A stretch of 64,000 nt of DNA from JAAELZ01 sp965209105 (GCA_965209105.1 CBDBQB010000030.1:41281-105280); one strand, 5' to 3'. Positions 36,614 through 45,952 are shown, counted from the stretch's first letter. The notes: a model not told the origin generated them from the sequence alone. Made by a program: numbers and translations.

Positions 36614-37576
36614 ATGAAATCATTTCGTGCAGTGATTCTTGATGAGGCGAGCTTTAGCTTGGGCGATTTGGATTTGAGTGCCATGCTCAATATAGTGGAT
36701 CACTGGGATCGGTACCCACACACCGCCCCAGCAGATCGCTACGCGCGTCTAGAAAACGCGAATATTGTGGTGATGAATAGAATCGAGTTAGACGCTGAAT
36801 TACTCGCCAGACTACCCAAGCTTGAATTAGTGCTATTGACTGCAACGGGAACCGATAAGGTTGATTTAGAGGCTTGTCGCAGCCAAGGCATTGCGGTGTG
36901 CAATGTGACCCATTATGGGACGGCCAGTGTTGCGCAACACGCGATTTCTTTGATGCTCGCACTGTCGACTAATTTGTTGCAATACGCGGAAGAAACCCGC
37001 GGTGGTGCATGGTCTAAGGCATCACACTTTTCGAGTTTGTCTTATCCGATTGTCGAGCTGCAGGGAAAGGTTCTTGGGTTGGTGGGATATGGCGTTTTAG
37101 CCAAAGGTGTCGAAAAACTCGCGCTGGCATTTGGGATGAAAATAATGATTGCGCAGCGCCCTGGTGGTGCAAAGCAAGCCGGTCGATATCCACTCGATAC
37201 GCTTTTTGAAAAAGTCGATATTTTGAGTTTGCACTGCCCGTTGCTAGATGCAACGCATCACTTGATCGGCGCGGCGGCATTTAAGAAAATGAAGCCGACT
37301 GCGATACTCATTAATACCGCTCGCGGCGCGGTGGTGGACAATGCCGCCTTGGCAAAGGCCTTATGCGAAGGGCAGATTAAGGGCGCGGGGATTGATGTCT
37401 TAGAGCAAGAGCCACCGCCGCCGAATCACCCCTTGTTACACTCAGGTGTGCCAAACCTAATCATGACGCCGCATACCGCATGGGCGAGTATTGAATCGCG
37501 CCAGCGTTTGATGGACAGGGTTGCGGAGAATTTACGCGCGTGGCAGGCTGGCAAGCCGATCAACTTGGTCAGTTAA
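36614..37576 (+). CDS. D-2-hydroxyacid dehydrogenase (hydroxypyruvate reductase-like)
   Basis: A 320-aa NAD-dependent dehydrogenase. The nucleotide-binding GYGVLAKG is near 151, the catalytic Arg in NTARGAVVD near 231, Glu in DVLEQEPPP near 260 and His in TPHTAW near 284. It resembles glycerate dehydrogenase/hydroxypyruvate reductases that reduce hydroxypyruvate. The start at ATG 36614 is 4 nt after the mrcB stop. The precise substrate is uncertain; photorespiratory glycolate metabolism would fit a Calvin-cycle organism, but this is inference. Confidence 0.88.
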   Translation: MKSFRAVILDEASFSLGDLDLSAMLNIVDHWDRYPHTAPADRYARLENANIVVMNRIELDAELLARLPKLELVLLTATGTDKVDLEACRSQGIAVCNVTHYGTASVAQHAISLMLALSTNLLQYAEETRGGAWSKASHFSSLSYPIVELQGKVLGLVGYGVLAKGVEKLALAFGMKIMIAQRPGGAKQAGRYPLDTLFEKVDILSLHCPLLDATHHLIGAAAFKKMKPTAILINTARGAVVDNAALAKALCEGQIKGAGIDVLEQEPPPPNHPLLHSGVPNLIMTPHTAWASIESRQRLMDRVAENLRAWQAGKPINLVS

Positions 37577-37606
37577 GCCAAGCGCCAGCGGCCTATATTG
37601 AGTGGC

Positions 37607-38089
37607 TTATATCCAGCGTCTGACTCGCATGGTGTATTGCTGATAGTCCGCGCCAAATTTTTCACCGAGAATGCGCTCTTCGGGAAATATTTGAAATTGA
37701 TTGATAAGCCAGACGAACAGTGGCAAGCAAAATAAGCTGGCTATATTCCCAAGATAAACACCCCATCCACATAGGGCGATTAGCATGCCCAAATACATCG
37801 GATTTCGGCTGTAGCGATACAGCCCGGAGATGACCATCGAACTGGCTTTATCGGGCGACAAAGGGTTAGGGGTGGTGCCGCTTTTAAAAAACTGCGCCAA
37901 GGCGATGATATCAATACCAAGGCCCAAAATGATCAGCGCAATGCCCAGTGCTGCAATTGATGCTGGGAGAATCATCAGGGTTGGCAGTAGTTTAGCGAGC
38001 GCACTCATTAAAAACGCGGTCAGCAGCCCCCAGACCGGCGGCGGGATTTTGGTTTCTAGTTTTTTAGGGGGCGGTATCATTGAGTTCAT
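37607..38089 (-). CDS. Membrane methyltransferase of the ICMT/phospholipid methyltransferase family
   Basis: A 160-aa integral membrane protein with about four helices. It has the diagnostic GLYRYSRNPMYLGMLI (about 88-103) and the C-terminal EERILGEKFGADYQQY (about 135-150), which bind S-adenosylmethionine. Substrates of bacterial members are mostly unknown. It directly follows the flavin reductase gene (stop and start adjacent), forming a two-gene operon. Confidence 0.85.
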   Translation of the reverse strand: MNSMIPPPKKLETKIPPPVWGLLTAFLMSALAKLLPTLMILPASIAALGIALIILGLGIDIIALAQFFKSGTTPNPLSPDKASSMVISGLYRYSRNPMYLGMLIALCGWGVYLGNIASLFCLPLFVWLINQFQIFPEERILGEKFGADYQQYTMRVRRWI

Positions 38090-38716
38090 CTAGCGCGGTC
38101 GGGGTCTATTCAAGGGTTTTCCCAGTTGAGCGTAATCATTTCCACCCAGTCGTGCAAGTGGATCAAGCGAAGAGTGATCGATGCTAATCCTGCCGCGGTC
38201 ATCTTGGGTAGCAATATCATCGCTTAAATACGCTGTTTCGATACGCGCAAACACCAGTGATTGTGGGGTGTCGCCAATGAGGTGGATATGATCGAGTTGG
38301 CAAGCCAGCGCGATTTGAGCGCTTTCTAGCCGCGGCAGGGCAAAATCCTCGAAGGCGCAGACACCCAAGTCGACGGAGTCCAGCTCCGACTGCCCATAGG
38401 GTAAGGTGGCAGAAGATTGGTTGAGTGCGTCAAGATGCGCTGTACTAGCAATGTGGACAACGAGGTTTTGGGTACGCTGGATATTGGCCAAGGTGTCTTT
38501 CTGCGCGCCCTCAGGCTTTACCCCGATGGAGATCATTAACGTGGGCGGGCTGGATGCGACCGCGGTAAAGTATGAAAACGGGGCTAAATTGTAAGGCGCA
38601 TTCTCGTCGCTGGTTTGGTTTTCAGTAAGCACCCAAGCGATGGGTCTTGGCACAATGCTTTGCAGCATAAGATGATACGCCTGAGTGGCTCTTAAGCTGT
38701 TTAGATCGATATGCAT
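38090..38716 (-). CDS. Flavin reductase family (flavoredoxin-like) protein
   Basis: A 208-aa FMN-binding split-barrel protein. The family motif SIVPRPIAWVLTENQ lies near 20-34, and SYFTAVASSPPTLMISIG near 47-64 binds the flavin. The start at ATG 38716 (MHIDLNSL) is preferred. The extended frame is encoded by the inverted-repeat element that begins 8 bp upstream and so is not native. It may reduce FMN for a partner oxygenase or reductase. Confidence 0.87.
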   Translation of the reverse strand: MHIDLNSLRATQAYHLMLQSIVPRPIAWVLTENQTSDENAPYNLAPFSYFTAVASSPPTLMISIGVKPEGAQKDTLANIQRTQNLVVHIASTAHLDALNQSSATLPYGQSELDSVDLGVCAFEDFALPRLESAQIALACQLDHIHLIGDTPQSLVFARIETAYLSDDIATQDDRGRISIDHSSLDPLARLGGNDYAQLGKPLNRPRPR

Positions 38717-38723
38717 TGTTTTA

Positions 38724-39003
38724 TTAACCCAGGTGACAAATACCCTGCATTCAGGGCTTTTGGCGTGGGCTGGATCAAGGCGGAGTGTGCGGGCAATGGT
38801 CGTTCCCTTGCCAAGCGCCCCAACGTCGAGCCAGTGCACGCCAGAAGCCCCCAACTTATTGATATTCTTGATGGGCCGCCGTGTGCTTGTCCGTAGACTG
38901 CGTTACACAAAGCTTGCTGGAGAACGACTACAGCGACGTTTGTGTGCCTTGCTACGAACAAGCACACGGCGGCTGAATGCAGGGTATTTATCACCTGGGT
39001 TAA
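38724..39003. mobile_element. MITE-like element with 30-bp inverted repeats
   Basis: A 280-bp segment with ends TTAACCCAGGTGACAAATAC... and its reverse complement, 30 bp with one mismatch (38724-38753 and 38974-39003). A second internal inverted repeat GCCGCCGTGTGCTTGT pairs 38875-38890 with 38958-38973, so the right half folds into a long hairpin. Overlapping reading frames exist but have no recognisable products. It lies between the flavin reductase start codon (8 bp away) and the argF stop (about 31 bp away). Confidence 0.75.
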
Positions 39004-39034
39004 TATGTCAGCGTGAGACTTGCTGTTAGATCGT

Positions 39035-39931
39035 TCATGCGAGCAGCAATTCCAGTAATGCCTTTTGCGCGTGCAAGCGATTTTCAGCTTCATCCCAAAC
39101 CACGCTTTGCTTACCTTCAATGACCGAATCAGATACTTCATATCCGCGATAAGCCGGCAGGCAATGCATGAAAATTGCATCGGCCTTGGCGTGCGACATC
39201 AAGGCGTCGTCCACACAAAAACCCGAAAAGGCGGTTTCACGTTCGGCTTTTTCAGTTTCTTGTCCCATGCTCGCCCAGGTGTCGGTGATCACGCAGTCAG
39301 ATTGTTCGGTTGCAGCCACCGGGTCGTGCCCCAGACTGATGTGATCCGCGCAATCGCCTAACAGTGCAACGTCTGGCTCAAAGCCCTTCGGAACCGCGAT
39401 ATTGAGCTTAAAGTCGAGCAAGCGCGCGGCGTTCATCCAAGAATGGCAAACATTATTGCCATCGCCTATCCAAGCAAAGGTCTTGCCGCTAATTTCTCCT
39501 CGGTGTTCAGTATAAGTTTGAATATCGGCCAACAATTGGCAGGGGTGATAGCGATCACACAGCGCATTGATCACCGGCACTGAGGCATATTCAGCCATGG
39601 TTTTCACGCGTTCATGGGCGGTGGTACGCATGACAATGACATCGACCATTCTTGACAGGACGCGAGCGGTGTCTTTCAATGGCTCACCACGTTGAAGCTG
39701 GGAGTCTCCCGGCGATAAAAACATTGCATGCCCGCCGAGCTGCGCCATGCCGATTTCAAAGGACGTCCGTGTGCGGGTGGATGACTTTTCAAACACCATT
39801 GCCATGGTATAGCCATGTAGAGATTTGGGGGCGGATTTGCCGAGCCGTTTAAGCTCGATTGCGCGGGTGATGAGTGCGCGAAGCTCGTTTACTTTAAGAT
39901 CGGGTAAAGAAATAAAATGCCGAGTTGTCAT
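39035..39931 (-). CDS. argF: Ornithine carbamoyltransferase ArgF
   Basis: Forms citrulline from ornithine and carbamoyl phosphate in arginine synthesis. Carbamoyl-phosphate-binding STRTRT is at 51-56, HPCQ at 129-132, and the ornithine-loop cysteine motif HCLP at 256-259. The 298-aa length is in the anabolic range. It is divergent from argG across a 154-bp intergenic region that must hold both promoters. Confidence 0.95.
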   Translation of the reverse strand: MTTRHFISLPDLKVNELRALITRAIELKRLGKSAPKSLHGYTMAMVFEKSSTRTRTSFEIGMAQLGGHAMFLSPGDSQLQRGEPLKDTARVLSRMVDVIVMRTTAHERVKTMAEYASVPVINALCDRYHPCQLLADIQTYTEHRGEISGKTFAWIGDGNNVCHSWMNAARLLDFKLNIAVPKGFEPDVALLGDCADHISLGHDPVAATEQSDCVITDTWASMGQETEKAERETAFSGFCVDDALMSHAKADAIFMHCLPAYRGYEVSDSVIEGKQSVVWDEAENRLHAQKALLELLLA

Positions 39932-40085
39932 GGTTTTGAGTTAGTGATTTCGTCCAGAAAAATATAAAAGTACCCGGATATGGTCAGGGTGCTCCTGACT
40001 GCACATTTTATACAATACAAGGCTTGTATTTCAAGCGCGCTTTATTTAGCCTCTAATGCCAATTTGTTGATGCTCGGAAATTGCT

Positions 40086-41303
40086 ATGTCAGATGTGAAA
40101 AAAGTGGTGCTTGCCTATTCGGGTGGGCTCGATACTTCGATTATTTTAAAGTGGCTGGAAGACGTTTACGATTGTGAGGTGGTGACGTTTACGGCTGATA
40201 TCGGACAAGGAGAAGAATTAGCGCCCGCGCGCAAGCGCGCGCAGGACTTTGGCATTAAGGAAATTTACGTCGAAGATTTACGCGAAGAGTTCGCGCGGGA
40301 ATACGTCTTTCCGATGTTTCGCGCCAATACGATTTATGAAGGCGAATATTTACTCGGCACCTCTATCGCGCGGCCACTCATTTCCAAGCATCTCATTCGT
40401 ATTGCGCAAGAAACGGGCGCCGACGCGATTTCCCACGGCGCCACCGGAAAAGGCAATGATCAAGTGCGCTTTGAATTGAGTGCTTATGCTTTGAATCCCG
40501 ATATTCGCGTGATTGCGCCGTGGCGTGAATGGGAATTAAGCTCTCGCGAGAAGTTGCTTAGATATGCTGAAAAACATGGCATTTCTGTGGAAAAGAAAAA
40601 AGACGGCAGTTCCCTGTATTCTATGGATGCCAATTCTTTGCATATCTCTTATGAAGGGGGGGAACTTGAAGATCCCTGGGTGCAACCCAATGAGGCGATG
40701 TGGCGATGGACTGTTTCGCCCCAAAATGCGCCGGATGAAGCAGAAGAAATCACCCTGACCTACCAGCAGGGCGATATCGTGGCGATAGATGGGCAAGCCA
40801 AGACGCCCAATGAGGTGATGGTACAACTGAATATCTTGGGGTCTAAACACGGTGTGGGCCGCGCAGATTTAGTGGAAAACCGATTTGTTGGAATGAAATC
40901 ACGCGGTTGCTACGAAACGCCGGCGGGGACGATTATGCTGCGCGCGCACCGCGCGATTGAATCGATCACCCTTGATCGAGAGGTTGCGCATTTGAAGGAT
41001 CAGCTGATGCCGCAATATGCCAAAATGATCTACAATGGATTTTGGTTTGCACCAGAGCGAAAAATGATGCAAAGCATGATAGATGACAGTCAGCGCTTCG
41101 TGAATGGCGATGTTCGCGTCCAACTCTATAAGGGCAGCGTCATGGTGACGGGGCGGCAATCGGCAGATTCCCTGTTTGATGAAAATATCGCGACCTTTGA
41201 AGAAGACGAGGGCGCTTACCATCAGGCAGACGCGGCGGGTTTTATCAAATTAAATGCACTTCGCTTGCGCATTGCAGCGGAGAAAGGGCGCGCCAACGAT
41301 TAA
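40086..41303 (+). CDS. argG: Argininosuccinate synthase ArgG
   Basis: ATP-dependent condensation of citrulline with aspartate. The N-terminal PP-loop AYSGGLDTS is at 10-18, and SHGATGKGNDQVRFE near 118-132 is a further family signature. The length of 405 aa matches type I enzymes. It lies head-to-head with argF, a sensible pairing of consecutive pathway steps. I could not identify a convincing ARG box in the shared upstream region. Confidence 0.97.
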   Translation: MSDVKKVVLAYSGGLDTSIILKWLEDVYDCEVVTFTADIGQGEELAPARKRAQDFGIKEIYVEDLREEFAREYVFPMFRANTIYEGEYLLGTSIARPLISKHLIRIAQETGADAISHGATGKGNDQVRFELSAYALNPDIRVIAPWREWELSSREKLLRYAEKHGISVEKKKDGSSLYSMDANSLHISYEGGELEDPWVQPNEAMWRWTVSPQNAPDEAEEITLTYQQGDIVAIDGQAKTPNEVMVQLNILGSKHGVGRADLVENRFVGMKSRGCYETPAGTIMLRAHRAIESITLDREVAHLKDQLMPQYAKMIYNGFWFAPERKMMQSMIDDSQRFVNGDVRVQLYKGSVMVTGRQSADSLFDENIATFEEDEGAYHQADAAGFIKLNALRLRIAAEKGRAND

Positions 41304-41341
41304 GTGACTTCGCTTAAGGCATAACTCAAATCTAGGAACAG

Positions 41342-42691
41342 GTGTCAAAACTATTTAAACTAGTCAGCAGTGGTTTTTCCAGCAAATTGCTATTGCTGCT
41401 GGCTGATATTGCTGGGCTGTTGCTGATTTTTAACGCAACACATCTGATCAGGATGGGGAACACCATCGCGTTTGTCAACGGGCCAATTTGGGCCATCGTT
41501 TTAATCACGGTGGTGACCTTATATATCATGGATGTTTATCGTACCGAGACACCAATCACGCGCTCACGGTTACCCCTGCAAACATTTTTAGCGGTGTTGA
41601 TGGCCGCGGCCTTGACGGCCTTATTTATCTATACCTTGGGGGTGGATTCTTTCATGTCATTATTCGGGCGTGGTGTGATGCCCATCGCCTTTATGATATT
41701 TAGCCTCTGGGCGGCCAGCCTGCGATGGGGGTTGACCTATCTTAATCAGCTTTATGGCGACAAACTTCACTGGTTGTTGCTGATGGGCGAAGACCAAGCC
41801 AAGCGTTTGCGTGCTGATTTGGACGACAAACACGCCGGCAGCTCTCAATTTATTGATATCGCGGATAAACCGGCTGTGGCGCAATCCTTTACACCGGAGA
41901 TGGATATTCGTCAGACCGGTGTGGTTGTCAGTGAGTTTTCACGGCTCGACAGTGAATTTGTGCAACGCATTTCGAAGTTTCGGTTTCAGGGCATGAAAGT
42001 GATGTCGTACAGTGCTTTCTATGAACGCTACTGGTCGCGTATTCCGGTGATGGATTTGGATGAGGCTTGGTTTCTACAAGCCTCGGGGTTTGATCGAGTT
42101 TACGACAGGATAGGCCTGCGATCCCAGCGCGTTGTAGATGTGCTGCTATCAAGCTTTGCTTTGATATTGCTAAGTCCTTTGCTCATATTGATTGCGATAT
42201 CTGTTGGCTTAACGTCCAAAGGTCGGGCAATCTACCAGCAATCGAGAGTGGGCTTACATGGCGTGCCTTTTATGCTGTATAAGTTTCGTTCGATGGTCGA
42301 TAATGCCGAACAGTCTGGCCCTGTTTGGGCCGAGAAAAACGATAAGCGGGTGACGGCAGTGGGTCGTTTTTTAAGGGCGTCTCGTCTGGATGAATTACCA
42401 CAATTGGTGAATATCCTAAAAGGCGAAATGAGCTTAATTGGCCCGCGCCCGGAACGACCGGAGTTCGTTGAAAAACTGAGCGAAGCGGTGCCACATTACG
42501 ATCTGCGACATTTAGTTGCGCCGGGATTAACGGGGTGGGCGCAGGTGATGATGTCTTATACCAGCTCAGTGGATGAAGCGGCGCGTAAGCTAGAATATGA
42601 TCTGTACTATATTAAGAATCATTCCATACAACTGGATTTTGCGATTCTGCTAAAAACACTGATTACTGTGCTCAGGCGGATGGGTAGATAG
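41342..42691 (+). CDS. Polyprenyl-phosphate sugar-1-phosphate transferase (exopolysaccharide)
   Basis: A 449-aa enzyme that starts a surface polysaccharide by moving a sugar phosphate to undecaprenyl phosphate. It has about four N-terminal transmembrane helices (12-110), a degenerate Rossmann-like middle, a fifth helix (about 262-284) and the catalytic bacterial sugar transferase domain. That domain contains YKFRSMV, RLDELPQL, GPRPERPEF and GLTGWAQV. It resembles the TIGR03013 (XrtA/PEP-CTERM-associated) subgroup. GTG start with an AGGA Shine-Dalgarno. No other polysaccharide genes flank it, so it is an orphan priming enzyme. Confidence 0.88.
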   Translation: MSKLFKLVSSGFSSKLLLLLADIAGLLLIFNATHLIRMGNTIAFVNGPIWAIVLITVVTLYIMDVYRTETPITRSRLPLQTFLAVLMAAALTALFIYTLGVDSFMSLFGRGVMPIAFMIFSLWAASLRWGLTYLNQLYGDKLHWLLLMGEDQAKRLRADLDDKHAGSSQFIDIADKPAVAQSFTPEMDIRQTGVVVSEFSRLDSEFVQRISKFRFQGMKVMSYSAFYERYWSRIPVMDLDEAWFLQASGFDRVYDRIGLRSQRVVDVLLSSFALILLSPLLILIAISVGLTSKGRAIYQQSRVGLHGVPFMLYKFRSMVDNAEQSGPVWAEKNDKRVTAVGRFLRASRLDELPQLVNILKGEMSLIGPRPERPEFVEKLSEAVPHYDLRHLVAPGLTGWAQVMMSYTSSVDEAARKLEYDLYYIKNHSIQLDFAILLKTLITVLRRMGR

Positions 42692-42717
42692 AAACTGCCT
42701 TAAGCGCTGAGTTGCGT

Positions 42718-42985
42718 TAGTGTAGTGTATTAAGTAGATCGTATGTATCAGCGAGACAAGAAACGGCCAGATACTAGGCGCGCTTCGCACTAAATGGCCA
42801 GTCCTTTGCAAGCAATGCAACAACGTAGATGGCCGTTTATTGTCTCGCCCGAAGGGAGCGCCCCAAATAACCCAATACTGCGTTACAGCCCTTGTTAAGG
42901 GAACAACCATTCACTGCGGTCTGTGCCTTGTCTTGGATCATTTGGGGCGCTCTGATATATACGATCTATTGAATACACTACACTA
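42718..42985. mobile_element. Inverted-repeat element with three hairpins
   Basis: A 268-bp non-coding segment. Terminal arms 42718-42744 (TAGTGTAGTGTATT...) and 42959-42985 are inverted repeats with about three mismatches. Inside are GCGAGACAAGAAACGGCCA (42751-42769) against 42830-42848 and GAGCGCCCCAAAT (42856-42868) against 42940-42952. No clear target duplication was found. The right end overlaps the TAG stop codon of rsfS (minus strand). It could be a MITE or a structured transcribed region. Confidence 0.65.
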
Positions 42986-43345
42986 GGCCTGTGCCTGGCC
43001 TTTTTCCTTGGGGTTAACCAAGCGGCTATCCCATAAGCTTTCCAATTCATAATATTCACGGGTTTTGCGCTGCATGACATGCACGATGACGTCGATATAA
43101 TCGATCAATATCCACTCACCAATGTCCTCACCTTCGGTGCTGCTTGCTTTCACCCCTTCAAGCGCCAGATCATCCTGTATCTGCTGCGCCAACGCTGAGA
43201 CGTGTCGATCAGAGGTGCCATGACAAACCACCATATAGTCTGTCATATCGGTTAAGTCGCGCACATCTAAGGATAGAACATCAACGGCTTTTGCTTGATT
43301 GAGGCGATGAGTAACCCTTGCGCTTATCTCAGCTGAGCTTAGCAT
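42983..43345 (-). CDS. rsfS: Ribosomal silencing factor RsfS
   Basis: A 120-aa protein of the RsfS/Iojap family that binds L14 on the 50S subunit and blocks subunit joining in starvation. The family core VLDVRDLTDMTDYMVVCHGTSDRHV is near 24-48 and GEDIGEWILIDYIDVIVHVM near 73-92. The usual upstream nadD is not present here. Its stop codon lies in the end of an inverted-repeat element. Confidence 0.93.
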   Translation of the reverse strand: MLSSAEISARVTHRLNQAKAVDVLSLDVRDLTDMTDYMVVCHGTSDRHVSALAQQIQDDLALEGVKASSTEGEDIGEWILIDYIDVIVHVMQRKTREYYELESLWDSRLVNPKEKGQAQA

Positions 43346-43762
43346 TGGATGCGTTCAGTTCTTTTGGGTGGTGAAAAAAGGCTTGAGTGGGATAAGGCAG
43401 GGCTGCTGGGATTGAGAGAAAGACGGTTCGCAGCAATTTCATGTCGAGATCATAGCACAGCGAATAGTTTCACCAAACGAGTTTATTGCATCGCGAGTGG
43501 GCAATAAATATTCAATGATGTGGCCGCCAAATTAATTTTGTTTATTTATGCGAGTGGGTCGCGTATATTGTGTTTCAATAACAAGGTAATGGAACGTGCG
43601 TTCATTGGGGCAGTGCCTCGCAATGCAGCTCGATTTCCTTAAAACATATCAAACGTGCGACCCTATTTAAGCATTTCATCCTTAGGATTTTCTGTATAGC
43701 ATAGCCATATTTGTGCAATGGCTGGGTTGCAATCAATACATTTTTTATTTGGAAACGTCATT
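43346..43762. other. Intergenic region upstream of phosphoribulokinase
   Basis: About 417 bp between divergent rsfS and prk. There is a TATATT box at 43564-43569 with a poor -35 (TTTATT, 17-bp spacing). A direct repeat GCGAGTGGG occurs at about 43492 and 43550, which could be an activator site for prk. I see no coding frame or RNA gene. Confidence 0.35.
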
Positions 43763-44653
43763 ATGTCTAACACTCATCCTATTATTGCAGTTACTGGGTC
43801 CTCAGGCGCGGGGACTTCAACGGTCAAGAAAGCTTTCGAACATATATTTACCCGTGAGAAGGTCAATGCAGCGATCATTGAAGGTGACAGCTTTCATAGT
43901 CTGAGCCGAGTCGAGTTTAAGGCTGCAATGGCTGCAGCCGAGTCTGCCGGAAACACCTTTTTCAGCCATTTTGGCCCAGAGGCAAATGACTTTGTAGCAC
44001 TTGAAGCCTTATTTAAAAGTTATGCAGAAACTGGAATAGGCCAGCGCAGATACTATTTACACAATGACGAGGAAGCCGCGCACCACAATGAGCGCATGGC
44101 TTTGTCTGAGCCGCGTCAAGGGGGCGAATTTACGCCTTGGGAAGATATTGAGGGCGGTACTGATTTGCTGTTCTATGAGGGGCTGCATGGCTTGGTTACG
44201 GGTGACGGCTATGACGCTGCGCAACACGTAGACCTCGGGATTGGTGTGGTGCCGATTGTCAATCTAGAGTGGATTCAAAAGATTCATCGCGACGGCGTGG
44301 AGCGTGGCTACGCTCAAGAGGTGATCGTTGATACGATCCTTCGTAGAATGCCAGATTATGTAAATCACATCACTCCGCAGTTTAGTCGTACCGATATTAA
44401 CTTTCAGCGGGTGTCGACAGTCGATACCTCTAATCCATTTATTGCGCGTGATATCCCAACACCCGATGAGAGTTTTGTGGTGATTCGATTTTCCAATCCT
44501 GAAAAATTTGGCACAGACTTTGCGCATCTGCAAATGATGATCCATGATTCATTTATGTCGCGTCGAAATACGCTGGTTGTGCCCGGCGGGAAAATGGGCT
44601 TGGCGATGGAAATTATTTTCGAGCCGATTATTCACAGTTTGATTAGTGGCTAA
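43763..44653 (+). CDS. prk: Phosphoribulokinase (class I, proteobacterial type)
   Basis: Phosphorylates ribulose 5-phosphate to the RuBisCO substrate ribulose 1,5-bisphosphate. The P-loop GSSGAGTST is at 12-20, and FSHFGPEAND near 65-75 and YEGLHG near 133-138 are typical of class I. The start was taken at ATG 43763 with GGAAA upstream; 296 aa. It is not next to RuBisCO. E. coli-type heterotrophs also carry a prk-like gene, so autotrophy is not proven. A terminator follows. Confidence 0.92.
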   Translation: MSNTHPIIAVTGSSGAGTSTVKKAFEHIFTREKVNAAIIEGDSFHSLSRVEFKAAMAAAESAGNTFFSHFGPEANDFVALEALFKSYAETGIGQRRYYLHNDEEAAHHNERMALSEPRQGGEFTPWEDIEGGTDLLFYEGLHGLVTGDGYDAAQHVDLGIGVVPIVNLEWIQKIHRDGVERGYAQEVIVDTILRRMPDYVNHITPQFSRTDINFQRVSTVDTSNPFIARDIPTPDESFVVIRFSNPEKFGTDFAHLQMMIHDSFMSRRNTLVVPGGKMGLAMEIIFEPIIHSLISG

Positions 44654-44696
44654 GGCGCAAAAAAGATAAGCAAACATCGGCGCGATCAAGGGAAGT

Positions 44697-44727
44697 ACCC
44701 CGCATATTTCACCGTGCGGGGTTTTTT
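44697..44727 (+). terminator. Terminator after phosphoribulokinase
   Basis: CCCCGCA-TATTTCACCG-TGCGGGG followed by TTTTTT, 44 bp after the stop. A strong GC stem with T-run. Confidence 0.9.
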
Positions 44728-44765
44728 ATTTAGACGCCAAGAGTGCAATGCGCCCAGCGCATAGC

Positions 44766-45764
44766 CTAGCGTCTAAGTTCGCCTGTGATGGCGTATAAGA
44801 TGGGCAAGGCATCTTCGCGTTCAACGTGTTTACCACGCGCCGAGACGACATTAATTCGCGTCTTTTTGCCGTCTGATACAGATATAAGTTCGAGTGCGTA
44901 GCGTTTCTTAAAACTTATTTTGCCAAAAAACCCTTTGACTTTCGCTTGCTTGATTAAAAGCAAGTCGCGTTTTTGATCGACCCCCGCGAAAATATACGGC
45001 GAGGATGCAATCGCGCTTTGAACGCGTGAATTCGCCATATCCCTGGTTTCAGCCAGCACGATATGCGGCGGAGACGTTTCAACTAAAACCACTTCCGCGG
45101 TATTCTCAGTTTCAAAATTTTCACCGCCAAAAAAGGCGGCCATGCTGCGTAGTAATTTAAGCGCCTTTAAACCGTCCCCTGGCGTTTCGCTCCAGCCGGT
45201 TTTTACGACATCATCTTGATTCTTCGGTTCAATAACATATTGCTTAAGTTGGCTATGCTTGATATGTAGGGCTGTCGAATCTTCACTGTGTTTTTCTAGC
45301 CAAAAAATATATCGATCGTTAATGGGCAAGCGACCCAGTAAATCTCCAAAGCGAGCGCGAAATTTCAATTTGAGCGCAGATTCGGCGGAGTCATCCCCAA
45401 TCCAGTCGGTTTCCAGAATACCATCGCGCTTGTTCTCGATTAATATTGGCAGACCACTCTTGGTGCTGTAATCGAGCATTTGCGCCCAAACCTCATTTGC
45501 AGACGAAGCGATTTCGAGCCAACGGTCAGTGCCATTAGACCTAAGGGTAACGCCGTCTAGCGCTGGCAGCACGTCTTGTGTTGATGCGGTGGTTCGATTG
45601 ATGAGGTCGGCACTGCTCGAATTGACCAAATCAGGGGGTATTTCTAGGTTAGATTGCGCGCGTGCGGTCTGATAACCCGGATTAGCAATAATGTCGGCGG
45701 TGTTCGCGCAACCCGCGAGCAATAGGGCGAGCAATGGTGCAATATAGGATGGTTTTCTGTACAT
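44766..45764 (-). CDS. bamC: Outer-membrane assembly lipoprotein BamC-like
   Basis: A 332-aa lipoprotein with lipobox LLLAGC (Cys19). The early segment with NPGYQTARAQSNLEIPPDL resembles the BamC N-terminal lariat that contacts BamD. It is followed by two helix-grip-like domains (about 80-190 and 215-330), including LEIASSANEVWAQM. BamC is an accessory part of the BAM complex. The usual dapA neighbour is absent here. Assignment rests on domain order and lipobox. Confidence 0.85.
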   Translation of the reverse strand: MYRKPSYIAPLLALLLAGCANTADIIANPGYQTARAQSNLEIPPDLVNSSSADLINRTTASTQDVLPALDGVTLRSNGTDRWLEIASSANEVWAQMLDYSTKSGLPILIENKRDGILETDWIGDDSAESALKLKFRARFGDLLGRLPINDRYIFWLEKHSEDSTALHIKHSQLKQYVIEPKNQDDVVKTGWSETPGDGLKALKLLRSMAAFFGGENFETENTAEVVLVETSPPHIVLAETRDMANSRVQSAIASSPYIFAGVDQKRDLLLIKQAKVKGFFGKISFKKRYALELISVSDGKKTRINVVSARGKHVEREDALPILYAITGELRR

Positions 45765-45952
45765 TATTATATTGATTTGTGATCTATGTTGAGTGGCTGA
45801 TAGCGCGGCATTATAGCTAAAAATACAGATATGCGCTGAATGGATTCCCGTCGTGGCTTCGCCGCCTGCGGCCTAAACAATAGAACAATCCTTGTAGGTG
45901 TGACATTTTTACAACAACACGAATAATTTGTTGTAAATAAACTTCAACTCGC

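Noticed and set aside
38685..39180. Overlapping frames of 114 and 159 codons over the inverted-repeat element
   Set aside because: They run into the element and the antisense of argF. Similar peptides at both ends are just the TIR read twice.
39932..40085. ARG boxes between argF and argG
   Set aside because: AT-rich segments such as TGCACATTTTATACAAT look suggestive, but I see no pair of convincing 18-bp boxes.
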